Made by a program: the position numbers and the translations under genes. Source: Candidatus Egerieimonas intestinavium (GTDB taxonomy: Bacteria; Bacillota; Clostridia; Lachnospirales; Lachnospiraceae). Taken from it: a DNA stretch of 64,000 bases. Where the stretch lies: positions 1 through 64,000 of the forward strand of contig DVHU01000008.1 of the NCBI GenBank assembly GCA_018711815.1. The letters are read 5' to 3'. Below are positions 51,047-60,387 of this stretch, piece after piece (the first letter of the stretch is position 1; the number at the start of each line of letters is the position of its first letter). Under the pieces are notes generated by a model. It did not search any database, was not told the DNA's origin, and saw only the letters and a list, made by a program, of their open reading frames with translations.

Positions 51047-51807
51047 TATTTTTCCTTAGAAATCAGGTGGTACGGAAGGGCAGTGAATACTATACCGCCG
51101 ATCATATTTCCCACGGTGGCTAAGAGCACGCTGTAGCAGTACTGGCCTACGGTGATTCCGCCGTTGGCTACTCCCACGCCCAGGATGCTCATGTTGGCGA
51201 TGCTGTGCTCGAAGCCGCAAATCATAAACACGAAGATACACCAGAAAATCATAATCAGTTTGCCGGACTCGGATTTCATCTTGGTGGCGCACCAAACTGC
51301 CAGACACACCAGGATATTGCACAGGATTGCCCGAATCAACAGGGGCATCGGCTCAAAGCCCACCTTGGTGGCGCTGATGCTGATAAAATACTCCCCGGTG
51401 GCGCCGGCGTCAATGCCGCTGAAGTGGAAGGCTGCCACGCAGATCAGAGAACCCACCAGGTTGCCGATCCAGCATACGATCCACAGCTTCACCGTGTCCC
51501 CCCAGGTAACTGCCTTGCGTATGGACGCCGCGCTCATCACCAGGTTGTTTCCGGTGAACAGCTCCGCACCCGCCATAACTACCAGACTCAGGGCGGAAGC
51601 AAAGGCAAAGGCCTGCAGCAGCTTAGTCAGGGCCGCCAGATCGCTGGCATTGATGATGGAGCCCAGGGTAAAGGCTACAAAGCTTCCGAAAGAAATGAAC
51701 ATTCCCGCCACCATAGCTGACACAAAATATCCCAGAGGATTATTTTTCAGCAGATTCAGTTTTCCTACCCCTCCATTACACAGCGCCTTGTACTCGTCTT
51801 TAAACAT
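51046..51807 (-). CDS. Formate/nitrite transporter family protein
   Basis: AGMFISFGSFVAFTLGS, GAELFTGNNLVMSAA, WIGNLVGSLI. Confidence 0.92.
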   Translation of the reverse strand: MFKDEYKALCNGGVGKLNLLKNNPLGYFVSAMVAGMFISFGSFVAFTLGSIINASDLAALTKLLQAFAFASALSLVVMAGAELFTGNNLVMSAASIRKAVTWGDTVKLWIVCWIGNLVGSLICVAAFHFSGIDAGATGEYFISISATKVGFEPMPLLIRAILCNILVCLAVWCATKMKSESGKLIMIFWCIFVFMICGFEHSIANMSILGVGVANGGITVGQYCYSVLLATVGNMIGGIVFTALPYHLISKEK

Positions 51808-51861
51808 AGCTATCTCCTCCTTAAAGCTTTTTTGTCAGTCCCTTTTTAACCCCTTTTCCCG

Positions 51862-51985
51862 GCGTTAAAAAAGGACAACATTTGTAAGGGTTACAAATGT
51901 TGCCCAGACGGTCGGCTTTCTCTCCAGAACTGATTCCCCTGTGGTACTCCACATCCAACTCCGTCAGTAATCAGCCCGGCCTTGT
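51862..51985 (-). promoter_or_regulatory. ZTP (pfl-motif) riboswitch-like leader upstream of the formate/nitrite transporter gene
   Basis: Minus strand CTGATTACTGACGGAGTTGGATGTGGAGTACCACAGGGGAATCAG ... CCGTCTGGGCA, then terminator ACATTTGTAA-CCC-TTACAAATGTTGTCCTTTTTTAA. Confidence 0.75.
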
Positions 51986-52066
51986 TATGAAATTAACATA
52001 CCACTTTTTTTGTCTTTTGTCAATGATTCCGGCAGTTTTTCCTTGATTTTTCGTAACAGACAGCTT

Positions 52067-54169
52067 CTAATACTTTTTCAGGGAAAATACCGCCACGGAC
52101 CTGGGCCGCATCACAAAGGTCCCGTCGATCCGCACTTCCTGCTCTTCCTCATAACAGTAACAGCCTTCGCCGTCCCCGTAGGTATTCACCCCCAGATACC
52201 AGAAACCGCTCTGACGGATGTCCGGCAGAGTTATGGTCACATTCTCCCAGTAGGCGTTCACCGCCAGATACACGGCGTCGTCCCTGCCCCTTCTCTTGTC
52301 GTAGCCCGCAAAGCAGGTGGCGAAGGTTCCCACGTTTTCCGGCAATCCTGTTTTATTTCCCCAGATATCGTAGTTGCACAGGGGCTCCATCCCACAGACC
52401 GCCTCCGGCAGCTGTTTTCGGATAATGGGGTGCCGCTGCCGGTAGCCGATCATAAAGCGGAAAAAGGCAAAAAGCTCCCGGTTCTTTTCCAGCAGGCTCC
52501 AGTCCAGCCAGGAAATCTCGTTGTCCTGACAGTACCCGTTATTATTTCCAAACTGAGTGTTGCCAAATTCATCCCCCGCCAGGAACATGGGCGTTCCCCG
52601 GCTGCACATCAGCACCGCGCAGGCGTTGCGGATCATCCGGTAGCGCAAAGCCAAAACCTCGGGATTTTCTGTCTCCCCCTCCTCCCCGCAGTTCCAGCTG
52701 CGGTTGTCGTTGGCCCCGTCCGTATTGCCCCAGCCATTGATCTCATTGTGCTTGTCATTGTAGGCGTAGAGATCATACATGGTAAATCCGTCGTGGCAGG
52801 TGAGAAAATTGACGCAGGAATCGTAACCGGCATAAGCCCCCTTTCCGTAGAGGTCTACGCTGCCGGCAATACTCTGGGCTGCCCGGGAGGCCTCCCAGAA
52901 GTCTCCTTTCAGATAGCTCCTCAAGGCGTCCCGGTATCTTCCGTTCCACTCCGCCCATCTTCTGTTGGCGGGGAAGCTGCCCACCTGGTACATCCCTCCC
53001 GCATCCCAGGCCTCCGCGATAAGCTTGACATTGCTCAGCACCGGATCGTCCGCCAGACTCTCCAGGAGAGGCGGGTTATTCATGGGGGAGCCATCCTCGT
53101 TTCTTCCCAGGATGCTGGCCAGGTCAAAGCGAAAGCCGTCCACCCGGTACTCCACCGTCCAGTACCGCAGACACTCCAGAATCATCTGCCTGACAATGGG
53201 ATGGTTGCAGTTCAGGGTGTTGCCGCAGCCGCTGAAATTGTAGTAATCCCCCTGGGGAGTCAGCATATAGTAGACCCGATTGTCAAAGCCCTTGAAGCAG
53301 AAGGAGGGACCCTGCTCATTACCCTCCGCCGTGTGGTTAAACACCACGTCCAGGATAACCTCAATGCCATTTTCATGGAGCTCCCGTATGAGCTCCTTTA
53401 AGGCCGTTCCCTCCCGGTTGTACTCGTCAGCGGCCGCGTAGCTGGTATTTGGCGAGAAAAAGCTTACCGTGTTATAGCCCCAGTAATCCAGAAGCTTCCG
53501 GCCCCCTATCTCCCGGGAGTTCATGGTCTCGTCAAACTCAAAGATGGGCATCAGCTCCACCGCGTTGACTCCCAGCTCCTTCAGATAAGGGATTTTCTCC
53601 TTAAGGCCCTCAAAGGTTCCCCCGTGCCGGACGCCGGAGGAAGGGTGGCGGGTAAATCCCCGCACATGAAGCTCATAGATCACCAGGTCGCTCATCTCCC
53701 GGGAGGACTGAGGCATATCTCCCCAGTCAAAGGTATCCCGGACCACCCTGGCGTGGTAGCAGCCCTTGTTGCGCTCTCCCCAGACACTCTGGCCGGCCAC
53801 CGCCCGGGCATAGGGATCCAGCAGGATGCTTCTCTTATCAAAGCGAAGCCCTTCCTCCGGCCGGAAGGGACCGTCCACCCGGTAGGCGTACTCGAATTCC
53901 TCCGCCTTCAGCCCAAACACAAACATGGAGTAGACGTCCCCGATTTTGTACGCCTCCGGAAAAGGCAGCACCGCATAGGGCTCCTCCTGATCCCTGTGGA
54001 ACAGCAGCAGCTGGCAGCTGGTACCCTCGTGGGTGTGTACGGTGAAATTTACGCCCATATGCAGGGCCATGGCCCCGTTAACCTGAAACATGCCGGGCCG
54101 CACCGGAAAACCTGCGATCTCCCCCCGGGGCGTAAACCAGGAGGGATCCTTCCAAGTATCTCTTTCCAT
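52067..54169 (-). CDS. glgX: Glycogen debranching enzyme / isoamylase-type GH13
   Basis: IEVILDVVFNHTAEGN, VDGFRFDLASILGR, KLIAEAWDAGG, SWNCGEEG. Confidence 0.92.
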   Translation of the reverse strand: MERDTWKDPSWFTPRGEIAGFPVRPGMFQVNGAMALHMGVNFTVHTHEGTSCQLLLFHRDQEEPYAVLPFPEAYKIGDVYSMFVFGLKAEEFEYAYRVDGPFRPEEGLRFDKRSILLDPYARAVAGQSVWGERNKGCYHARVVRDTFDWGDMPQSSREMSDLVIYELHVRGFTRHPSSGVRHGGTFEGLKEKIPYLKELGVNAVELMPIFEFDETMNSREIGGRKLLDYWGYNTVSFFSPNTSYAAADEYNREGTALKELIRELHENGIEVILDVVFNHTAEGNEQGPSFCFKGFDNRVYYMLTPQGDYYNFSGCGNTLNCNHPIVRQMILECLRYWTVEYRVDGFRFDLASILGRNEDGSPMNNPPLLESLADDPVLSNVKLIAEAWDAGGMYQVGSFPANRRWAEWNGRYRDALRSYLKGDFWEASRAAQSIAGSVDLYGKGAYAGYDSCVNFLTCHDGFTMYDLYAYNDKHNEINGWGNTDGANDNRSWNCGEEGETENPEVLALRYRMIRNACAVLMCSRGTPMFLAGDEFGNTQFGNNNGYCQDNEISWLDWSLLEKNRELFAFFRFMIGYRQRHPIIRKQLPEAVCGMEPLCNYDIWGNKTGLPENVGTFATCFAGYDKRRGRDDAVYLAVNAYWENVTITLPDIRQSGFWYLGVNTYGDGEGCYCYEEEQEVRIDGTFVMRPRSVAVFSLKKY

Positions 54170-54553
54170 AATTTCTACCCTTTCTTTATGTATAATTGCA
54201 GAGAACCGATTGCCCGATTTCTGTGCTTATTGATGGTGAAGCTTTTGACCAAATTGAGCTGCTCCATGAAGCTTTTTCTTCAGATCCATTGTTTATTTTC
54301 CCTTTCCTGTCCCCGACTTTTTTCTCCCATTCTAAAGATTTGAGGCATTTTCAAAACTTTCAGTTTGAGAAAGCTCAATGATTGTATTGTTAAAAATGAA
54401 GAGATCACTATATATAACCATTGCACCAGGTTCTTTCTCAAACGTCCGGCAACTGGTACAACCTCTCTTGGTTCCCTGGGTAAGTATATTAGCGTTGGCA
54501 AACTAGTTTATTGTTAATACACACTCTGGGGCAGCAGGCCAAGGGAAATTGTT

Positions 54554-55252
54554 TTACTGGTCAATTTTGTCTATAGACATAGAAGGGATAGTGATGGTTC
54601 CGCCCATGGTTGATTTGTAGCTAATCAGACCAAGGGACGTGCCATATACAGTAATTAAATCGTCCTCTAAAACTCTGGAAGATACAATAGAACTACTGTA
54701 TTGTCCCAAAAGAATGGTATCATAATCTTTGTTTACAGCTAAGCGGATTTGCACAGTGGAACCACCTTCAATCACTTGGACAACTTTTCCGTAAAATTTA
54801 ACCTTTTTCCCGACAAAATCATCAGGCGTCCGCGCAAGTTGGTCATACGTTATGCCTGTTTCATATCCTTTAGCTTCTTCGGCAGCACGAGCTGCTTCTG
54901 CTTCGGCAGCGGCAGCAGCGGCGGCGGCTTCCTCTTCAGCTTTCTTTTGCGCCTCAGCCTCTTCGATTGCCCGCTTTTCCTGTTCCGCTTTTGCTTTTTC
55001 AGCTTCTGCCTGAGCTGCGGTCATCTCCTCAAAAGGTTTCATTTTTTCTTTGTACGCATCATATTCGGCTTGCAAACTTCCTAAGGATTCCTCCATAGCG
55101 GAAAGTTCTTCTTTGGTGGAATCGAGTTCTTCCTGGACAGATTCCGCTTTTGCTACAACGTCATCATAATCACTTTGTTTTACGCCTCCACATCCGGATA
55201 ATGACATTACAAGTCCAGTGCTCAGTAATACAGTGATAACTTTCTTTTTCAT
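54554..55252 (-). CDS. Lipoprotein with Ala/Glu-rich coiled coil and OB-like C-terminal domain
   Basis: Lipobox LSGC; heptad-like AEAEKAKAEQEKRAIEEAEAQKKAEEEAAAAAAAAEAEAAR. Confidence 0.8.
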   Translation of the reverse strand: MKKKVITVLLSTGLVMSLSGCGGVKQSDYDDVVAKAESVQEELDSTKEELSAMEESLGSLQAEYDAYKEKMKPFEEMTAAQAEAEKAKAEQEKRAIEEAEAQKKAEEEAAAAAAAAEAEAARAAEEAKGYETGITYDQLARTPDDFVGKKVKFYGKVVQVIEGGSTVQIRLAVNKDYDTILLGQYSSSIVSSRVLEDDLITVYGTSLGLISYKSTMGGTITIPSMSIDKIDQ

Positions 55253-55402
55253 TTGTAAATCCCCCTTGTTGAATTGGTATTTATTAAATCGCCATCCATA
55301 GCGGTTTAACCGTTGACATTAAAATTTTCTCTTCAGCTCCACAACTTTACCTAAAATCTTAACGGTTTTTCCGTAATTTCTTTATTTGAGAACTCAAAGG
55401 GC

Positions 55403-55777
55403 TCATAGCTTGAGAACCGACGTCACTGTCAGCGGATTGTCCTGAGTATCACTCTCTTCGTATGTAAAAGAAATCAGATCCCCTTCTTCCAAATCCTTGA
55501 CCGCGGAAAACAACATGGGGGAAGAGCAGTCCAGCGCCAGTATCTCAGCGCTAAAAGTATCTCTGTACTCATCGGAAACCTCCACTGCTACACTGAGCTT
55601 TCTGTCCCCAACTTCCAGCACGGTGCCTTCAGCGCGCGGCCGATTTCCAGGACCGACCATCGGGAGTTCAGAAACCTCCGGGGGCACGTCATTCTCCAAA
55701 TCCTTGCAGGAGCAGGCCGTCAGTAGCGCGCTCAAAATCACGCAGGAGCAGCCTACAATTACTTTCTTCTTCGTCAC
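55403..55777 (-). CDS. Small hypothetical lipoprotein
   Basis: Signal peptide with lipobox LLTAC; GTVLEVGDRKLSVAVE. Confidence 0.75.
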   Translation of the reverse strand: MTKKKVIVGCSCVILSALLTACSCKDLENDVPPEVSELPMVGPGNRPRAEGTVLEVGDRKLSVAVEVSDEYRDTFSAEILALDCSSPMLFSAVKDLEEGDLISFTYEESDTQDNPLTVTSVLKL

Positions 55778-55910
55778 CCTCGTTTTCTCCTTGGAATATA
55801 TTCAGCAGCACTCTTTCTGCACTAAAATTTTGTTAACTATTATTGCCCACATCCATATTATAAACTAAATTTCAGCTAAAAGCCATTGATTGTAAGCACT
55901 CTTTTCACTT

Positions 55911-56778
55911 TCAACCATCTATTCTGCATCTGATTTCATAATAGGGCTCCGAGTAGGCATAATTTTCCGAGAAATAATCCGTCTCTATGGCAGTGAAACG
56001 GTCTGCGCTTTTCAGATACGGCCTAAATAGCTCCGGCGCGGCAGAGATATCGCTTTGGCTGCGTTTTAAGCAATATTGATTGCCGGCGGGAACGCAGAGG
56101 ATATTTTTTACTCTCTCTTAATGCTTCTGTGCCAGTTAAAATATCCGTTCCCACATACTGCTCCGCCCGGTTGCCCTGATATCTGGCGATCAGACTGATA
56201 TCATACCCTGTTTTGTATCCCTTGGCATATACCTCATTTAACAGCCGGATAACAATATTGCGGAAGGCCGGCTCTGTCTGGGTTCCCCTATAGGGTAAGA
56301 GATAATAGATTTTCTCCGGGAGGAAGGCGGAAACAATCCTGTCCTCCCTGCACTGCTTAGCACGGAGCATGTCCTGCTCTATGGCGTCAAAGTGTCTCAT
56401 TTTATTTTTTATGGCCTCTATTTTTGCATGTGCGGCCCTGCGGCCATGATCAATGAGGGCGGCATAGTCAATGGCGTCTCCCGAATCGGAGAAATACTGA
56501 TTGAAGTTTTTCAGCGGAATGTCCAGTTCGGCGCAGTACTGTATAGCTTCCACGACCCGGATCTGCGAAAGCGCGTAATAGCGATATCTGCTCTCCGGAT
56601 CAATATAGGCAGGTTTGAGAATTCCGATTTTGTCATAATATCTCAAGGATTGAATATGGACATTTGTTATTTTCGCCAACACCCCAATGGGAATCAATTC
56701 TTGTTTTTGCATATCTTCACCTCTTGACTCTCCTATTGTATTAGAGTTTATACTAAATGAATACGAGTAAAAATGCAA
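55911..56778 (-). pseudogene. MerR family regulator with GyrI-like C-terminal domain, interrupted by a frameshift at about 56104-56109
   Basis: N-terminal IGVLAKITNVHIQSLRYYDKIGILKPAYIDPESRYRYY. The intact frame stops at 56023, but the adjacent frame continues as NILCVPAGNQYCLKRSQSDISAAPELFRPYLKSADRFTAIETDYFSENYAYSEPYYEIRCRIDG-stop at 55911. Confidence 0.75.
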
Positions 56779-56790
56779 GGAGTACCTATA

Positions 56791-58152
56791 ATGAATTTGC
56801 TAACCGAAAAAACAAGTAAATTATTTAGAAGATATCTGATTCCGTCACTGCTGTCGGCGGCGGCCATCTCCATCTTTCAGCTTGTGGATACCATCGCCGT
56901 GGGCCAGGGAGTGGGCTCCGACGGTGTGGCAGCCTTGGCCATTGTCACGCCCCTGTTTGGCGTGTCCTCATTTCTGGGCCTTTTCATGGGGATTGGCGGA
57001 TCTATACATATGGGAATTGCCGAAGGGGAAGGGAATAGAGAAAAGTATTCTGCAAATTTTACCATTTCCCTGGTACTGATGGGAGCCTTCTCACTGCTGC
57101 TCTGGCTGAGTTTCCTCTTGCTTTCTGAACCTATTTATCTGTTTCTGGGGGCCAACGAGCGCTTGATGCCCCTGGTAAGGGAATACGGAAACTGGATCAC
57201 CGGCTGCTTTCCCCTATTCTTTTTCTCCATTTATCTCGGGTGTATTGTCCGGGCGGACGGGGCGCCGAATGTCGCCTTATGGGCAGTTATCCTCAGCGGA
57301 TTATTTAACGTCCTGGGGGATTACCTGCTGGTATTTCCCTTCAGAGTGGGAACCGGTATGGCCGGCGCTGCCATTGCGACCGTTTTGGGAAATGCTGTTC
57401 AGGTTGTCATTTACGTGGGATATCTTCTCAGCAAGAAATGCCGCCTGAGATTGACCAAGCCCCATCACTGGCTGCGGGGCTTCAGAAAAATAATTGCCGC
57501 AGGCTTCAGCGCAGGCCTCGTGGATATCGCGTATATTTCGCTGACTGTCCTGTTAAACAACCAGGTTTTACAGTACGGAAATGAAACCGTGCTGGCTGTA
57601 TTCGGCGTTGCCTACACCTGTATTTCCATTTTTCAAAGGATATATGACGGTGTGGGGCAGGCAGTCCAGCCGATTATCTCCACCAATTACGGGGGCGGTC
57701 AATATAGCCGGATAGTCGAGCTGTTCCGCTATTCTGTTGCTGCTGAAATCCTTTTAAGCCTTGTGTTTACCTTAACCGGCGTACTGTTCCCGAAACAGAT
57801 AACCATGCTTTTTATGGAGACCACGCCGGAAATATTGGAAATTGCCCCCTCCATCATCCGTCCGGTTTTCTTCTCCATTTTGTTTGCCGGAATAGGCCAT
57901 TTTGCCGTCTATTATCTGCAGTCTATCATGAAACCCATATTGGCGACGATAATCGCCATGCTGAGGGGGATCATTTTGACGGGTATACTGGTTGTGGCGC
58001 TTCCCTATATCTGGGCACTGCAGGGCATATGGGCCGGACTCATCCTTGCGGAGTTTCTCACGGTACTCGTCGCCGTGTACTGGTTTTCGGCCACGGCAAA
58101 GCAGCTGGCCCGTCAGCAGAAAAAGCGCGCGCCTCAGTCTGTAAGAAACTAA
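56791..58152 (+). CDS. MATE family efflux transporter
   Basis: MNLLTEKTSKLFRRYLIPSLLSAAAISIFQLVDTIAVGQGVG...; two-fold MATE pattern. Confidence 0.95.
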   Translation: MNLLTEKTSKLFRRYLIPSLLSAAAISIFQLVDTIAVGQGVGSDGVAALAIVTPLFGVSSFLGLFMGIGGSIHMGIAEGEGNREKYSANFTISLVLMGAFSLLLWLSFLLLSEPIYLFLGANERLMPLVREYGNWITGCFPLFFFSIYLGCIVRADGAPNVALWAVILSGLFNVLGDYLLVFPFRVGTGMAGAAIATVLGNAVQVVIYVGYLLSKKCRLRLTKPHHWLRGFRKIIAAGFSAGLVDIAYISLTVLLNNQVLQYGNETVLAVFGVAYTCISIFQRIYDGVGQAVQPIISTNYGGGQYSRIVELFRYSVAAEILLSLVFTLTGVLFPKQITMLFMETTPEILEIAPSIIRPVFFSILFAGIGHFAVYYLQSIMKPILATIIAMLRGIILTGILVVALPYIWALQGIWAGLILAEFLTVLVAVYWFSATAKQLARQQKKRAPQSVRN

Positions 58153-58287
58153 TTGGCGCTGGTTCTAAACTATTGAACCAGCGCATACTGATACGCAGAC
58201 TCCTGGGGCAGCAGGCTGTTCAGCATCCAAAGAGTCCTCCTGGACATCTCCTCCAGGGCCTCCTCCGTCTCTGCCCACACTACAACT

Positions 58288-58539
58288 TTAATACCTGTTA
58301 TATATCTCCCCGCGGTTCCCGGCATCTATAACATATACTGTCAATATGCCATGGTCTACGCTATAAACAATTCTGTAGCTTCCAACACGGAGCCGCAAAA
58401 GGTCATTATGTCCTTTTAATTTCTTTATGTCCTCGCCATTTGGTAGCTTTTCTATTTCAGACACAACTCGCCGGCGCTCATTTGCCGGAAGCTTGTCAAT
58501 AAATTTTTTTGCTTTCTTTTTGATGATAATTTTATACAT
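58288..58539 (-). CDS. RelE/ParE-superfamily toxin
   Basis: MYKIIIKKKAKKFIDKLPANERRRVVSEIEKLPNGEDIKKLKGHNDLLRLRVGSYRIVYSVDHGILTVYVIDAGNRGEIY. Confidence 0.92.
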   Translation of the reverse strand: MYKIIIKKKAKKFIDKLPANERRRVVSEIEKLPNGEDIKKLKGHNDLLRLRVGSYRIVYSVDHGILTVYVIDAGNRGEIYNRY

Positions 58540-58751
58540 CAATCAAGCCCCCATTCCTTCAGACAATCTTCTAAAGGTATTCCTTCTTTGTCTTCGTCTG
58601 GGGCATTTTCGTAGCTTTCTACCATTCTTTCACAAAAAATATCGTCCGTCTCTTCATCAGCCGCCACACCCTGAACATACGCTAGCACATAGCCCATTTT
58701 ATAATCCGGGATATTATCTAGTAACTGTATAATTTGCTCTTTGTTACTCAT
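58539..58751 (-). CDS. Small acidic protein, probable antitoxin
   Basis: 70 aa, overlaps the toxin start; MSNKEQIIQLLDNIPDYKMGYVLAYVQG. Confidence 0.75.
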   Translation of the reverse strand: MSNKEQIIQLLDNIPDYKMGYVLAYVQGVAADEETDDIFCERMVESYENAPDEDKEGIPLEDCLKEWGLD

Positions 58752-58932
58752 TTTTCAACATCTCCTTTTCTATTTTTTCATTGACTGCGGAAATAATAAA
58801 ACTATTCAGGCTTTCCGCCCCAGTAGACAAAATTTTTTCTTTGGTTCCTTTTGGAAATCTGGTCAAAATTTTATCATATCTTTCTTTTTCAAATTTTGCC
58901 GTTGCTCTCTTTTGCGCTTCTGATACCGGCAT
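58744..58932 (-). CDS. Small Arc/RHH-like protein upstream of the antitoxin
   Basis: MPVSEAQKRATAKFEKERYDKILTRFPKGTKEKILSTGAESLNSFIISAVNEKIEKEM; overlaps the next gene. Confidence 0.7.
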   Translation of the reverse strand: MPVSEAQKRATAKFEKERYDKILTRFPKGTKEKILSTGAESLNSFIISAVNEKIEKEMLKNE

Positions 58933-59302
58933 AAAAAACACCACCTTTTTCTATATCGTATCTATATATTATGATAGCGTTATATCTTGATTTTGTCAAT
59001 GATGTCTTCTATATATAGTAGCTTTATATGAATTGCATATCAAGATAAAGAAAATCGAACCACAAGAAGGAGAGAAGTAAACATTATGATAAACTGGAAC
59101 AAATGGAAATTGAATCTATAGCAGATTAGAGGAAATCAAAAAATCCCCTAATTTTCCGAGTTATGGTTGAGACAGTAAAAAAGCCTGTAAACAAGCAATT
59201 TTAAGTCACTTTTTTGTAAGTTGTTTGTGTGGGTTGTTTGTAAACTGCCGACAAAATATCATATCATTTCACCCTTTTTTCGCTCCAACTTCCGAAACTT
59301 AA

Positions 59303-59337
59303 AAAGTGCCGCAAACCCAGTGTTTACGGCACTTTTC
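59303..59337 (-). terminator. Intrinsic terminator after the GGGtGRT gene
   Basis: AAAAGTGCCGCAAACcCAGTGTTTACGGCACTTTT. Confidence 0.8.
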
Positions 59338-59359
59338 CTATCGCTTGAACAATCTTTAT

Positions 59360-60370
59360 TTAGAACTTGCCTTCCTTAGCTGCCTCCTCAATGGCTACAG
59401 CTACGGCCACGGTCATTCCAACCATGGGGTTGTTTCCTGCGCCGATCAGACCCATCATCTCTACGTGAGCCGGAACGGAGGAGGAACCTGCGAACTGAGC
59501 GTCGGAGTGCATACGTCCCAGGGTATCGGTCATTCCGTAGGAAGCCGGACCTGCCGCCATGTTGTCGGGATGCAGGGTACGTCCGGTACCGCCGCCGGAA
59601 GCAACGGAGAAGTACTTCTTACCTGCCTCGATGCGCTCCTTCTTGTAGGTACCTGCAACAGGATGCTGAAAACGGGTGGGGTTGGTGGAGTTTCCGGTGA
59701 TGGAAACGTCTACGTTCTCCTTCCACATGATGGCAACGCCCTCGCGAACGTCGTTGGCGCCGTAGCAGTTAACCTTAGCACGGGGTCCGTCGGAGTAAGC
59801 CTTGCGGAATACCTCCTTCAGCTCGCCGGTGAAGTAATCGTACTGGGTCTCCACATAGGTGAAGCCGTTGATGCGGGCGATAATCTGAGCAGCGTCCTTT
59901 CCAAGACCGTTCAGGATAACGCGCAGAGGTTTCTGACGAACCTTGTTGGCCTTCTCAGCGATACCGATGGCGCCCTCAGCGGCGGCGAAGGACTCGTGGC
60001 CTGCCAGGAATGCGAAGCAGTCGGTATCCTCCTCCAGCAGCATCTTGCCCAGGTTTCCATGGCCCAGCCCTACCTTACGCTGGTCAGCTACGGAACCGGG
60101 GATACAGAAAGCCTGAAGTCCCTCTCCGATGGCAGCGGCAGCGTCGGCAGCCTTCTTGCAGCCCTTCTTGATGGCGATGGCTGCGCCTACGATATAAGCC
60201 CAGCAGGCATTCTCAAAGCAGATGGGCTGGATGCCCTTCACCTGATCGTACACGTTCAGGCCTGCGTCCTTGGTGATCTTCTCAGCTTCTTCCAGGGAAG
60301 CAATTCCATAGCTATTTAAAACTGCATTAATTTTATCAATACGTCTCTCATAAGATTCAAATAAAGCCAT
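59360..60370 (-). CDS. GGGtGRT family protein (uncharacterised)
   Basis: Contains the eponymous GGGTGRTLHPDNMAAGPASYGMTDTLGRMHSDAQFAGSSSVPAHVEMMGLIGAGNNPMVG. Confidence 0.9.
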   Translation of the reverse strand: MALFESYERRIDKINAVLNSYGIASLEEAEKITKDAGLNVYDQVKGIQPICFENACWAYIVGAAIAIKKGCKKAADAAAAIGEGLQAFCIPGSVADQRKVGLGHGNLGKMLLEEDTDCFAFLAGHESFAAAEGAIGIAEKANKVRQKPLRVILNGLGKDAAQIIARINGFTYVETQYDYFTGELKEVFRKAYSDGPRAKVNCYGANDVREGVAIMWKENVDVSITGNSTNPTRFQHPVAGTYKKERIEAGKKYFSVASGGGTGRTLHPDNMAAGPASYGMTDTLGRMHSDAQFAGSSSVPAHVEMMGLIGAGNNPMVGMTVAVAVAIEEAAKEGKF

Positions 60371-60387
60371 TTCCCTTACCTCCTCAA

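Noticed and set aside
52010-53401. 463-aa plus-strand ORF
   Set aside because: Antisense shadow of the glgX-like gene.
54196-54501. Short ORFs after glgX as possible transposase remnants
   Set aside because: No recognisable transposase motif; too short to support.
59084-59119. MINWNKWKLNL mini-ORF with a good RBS
   Set aside because: 11 codons only; more likely a truncated gene start than a functional peptide, with no supporting evidence.
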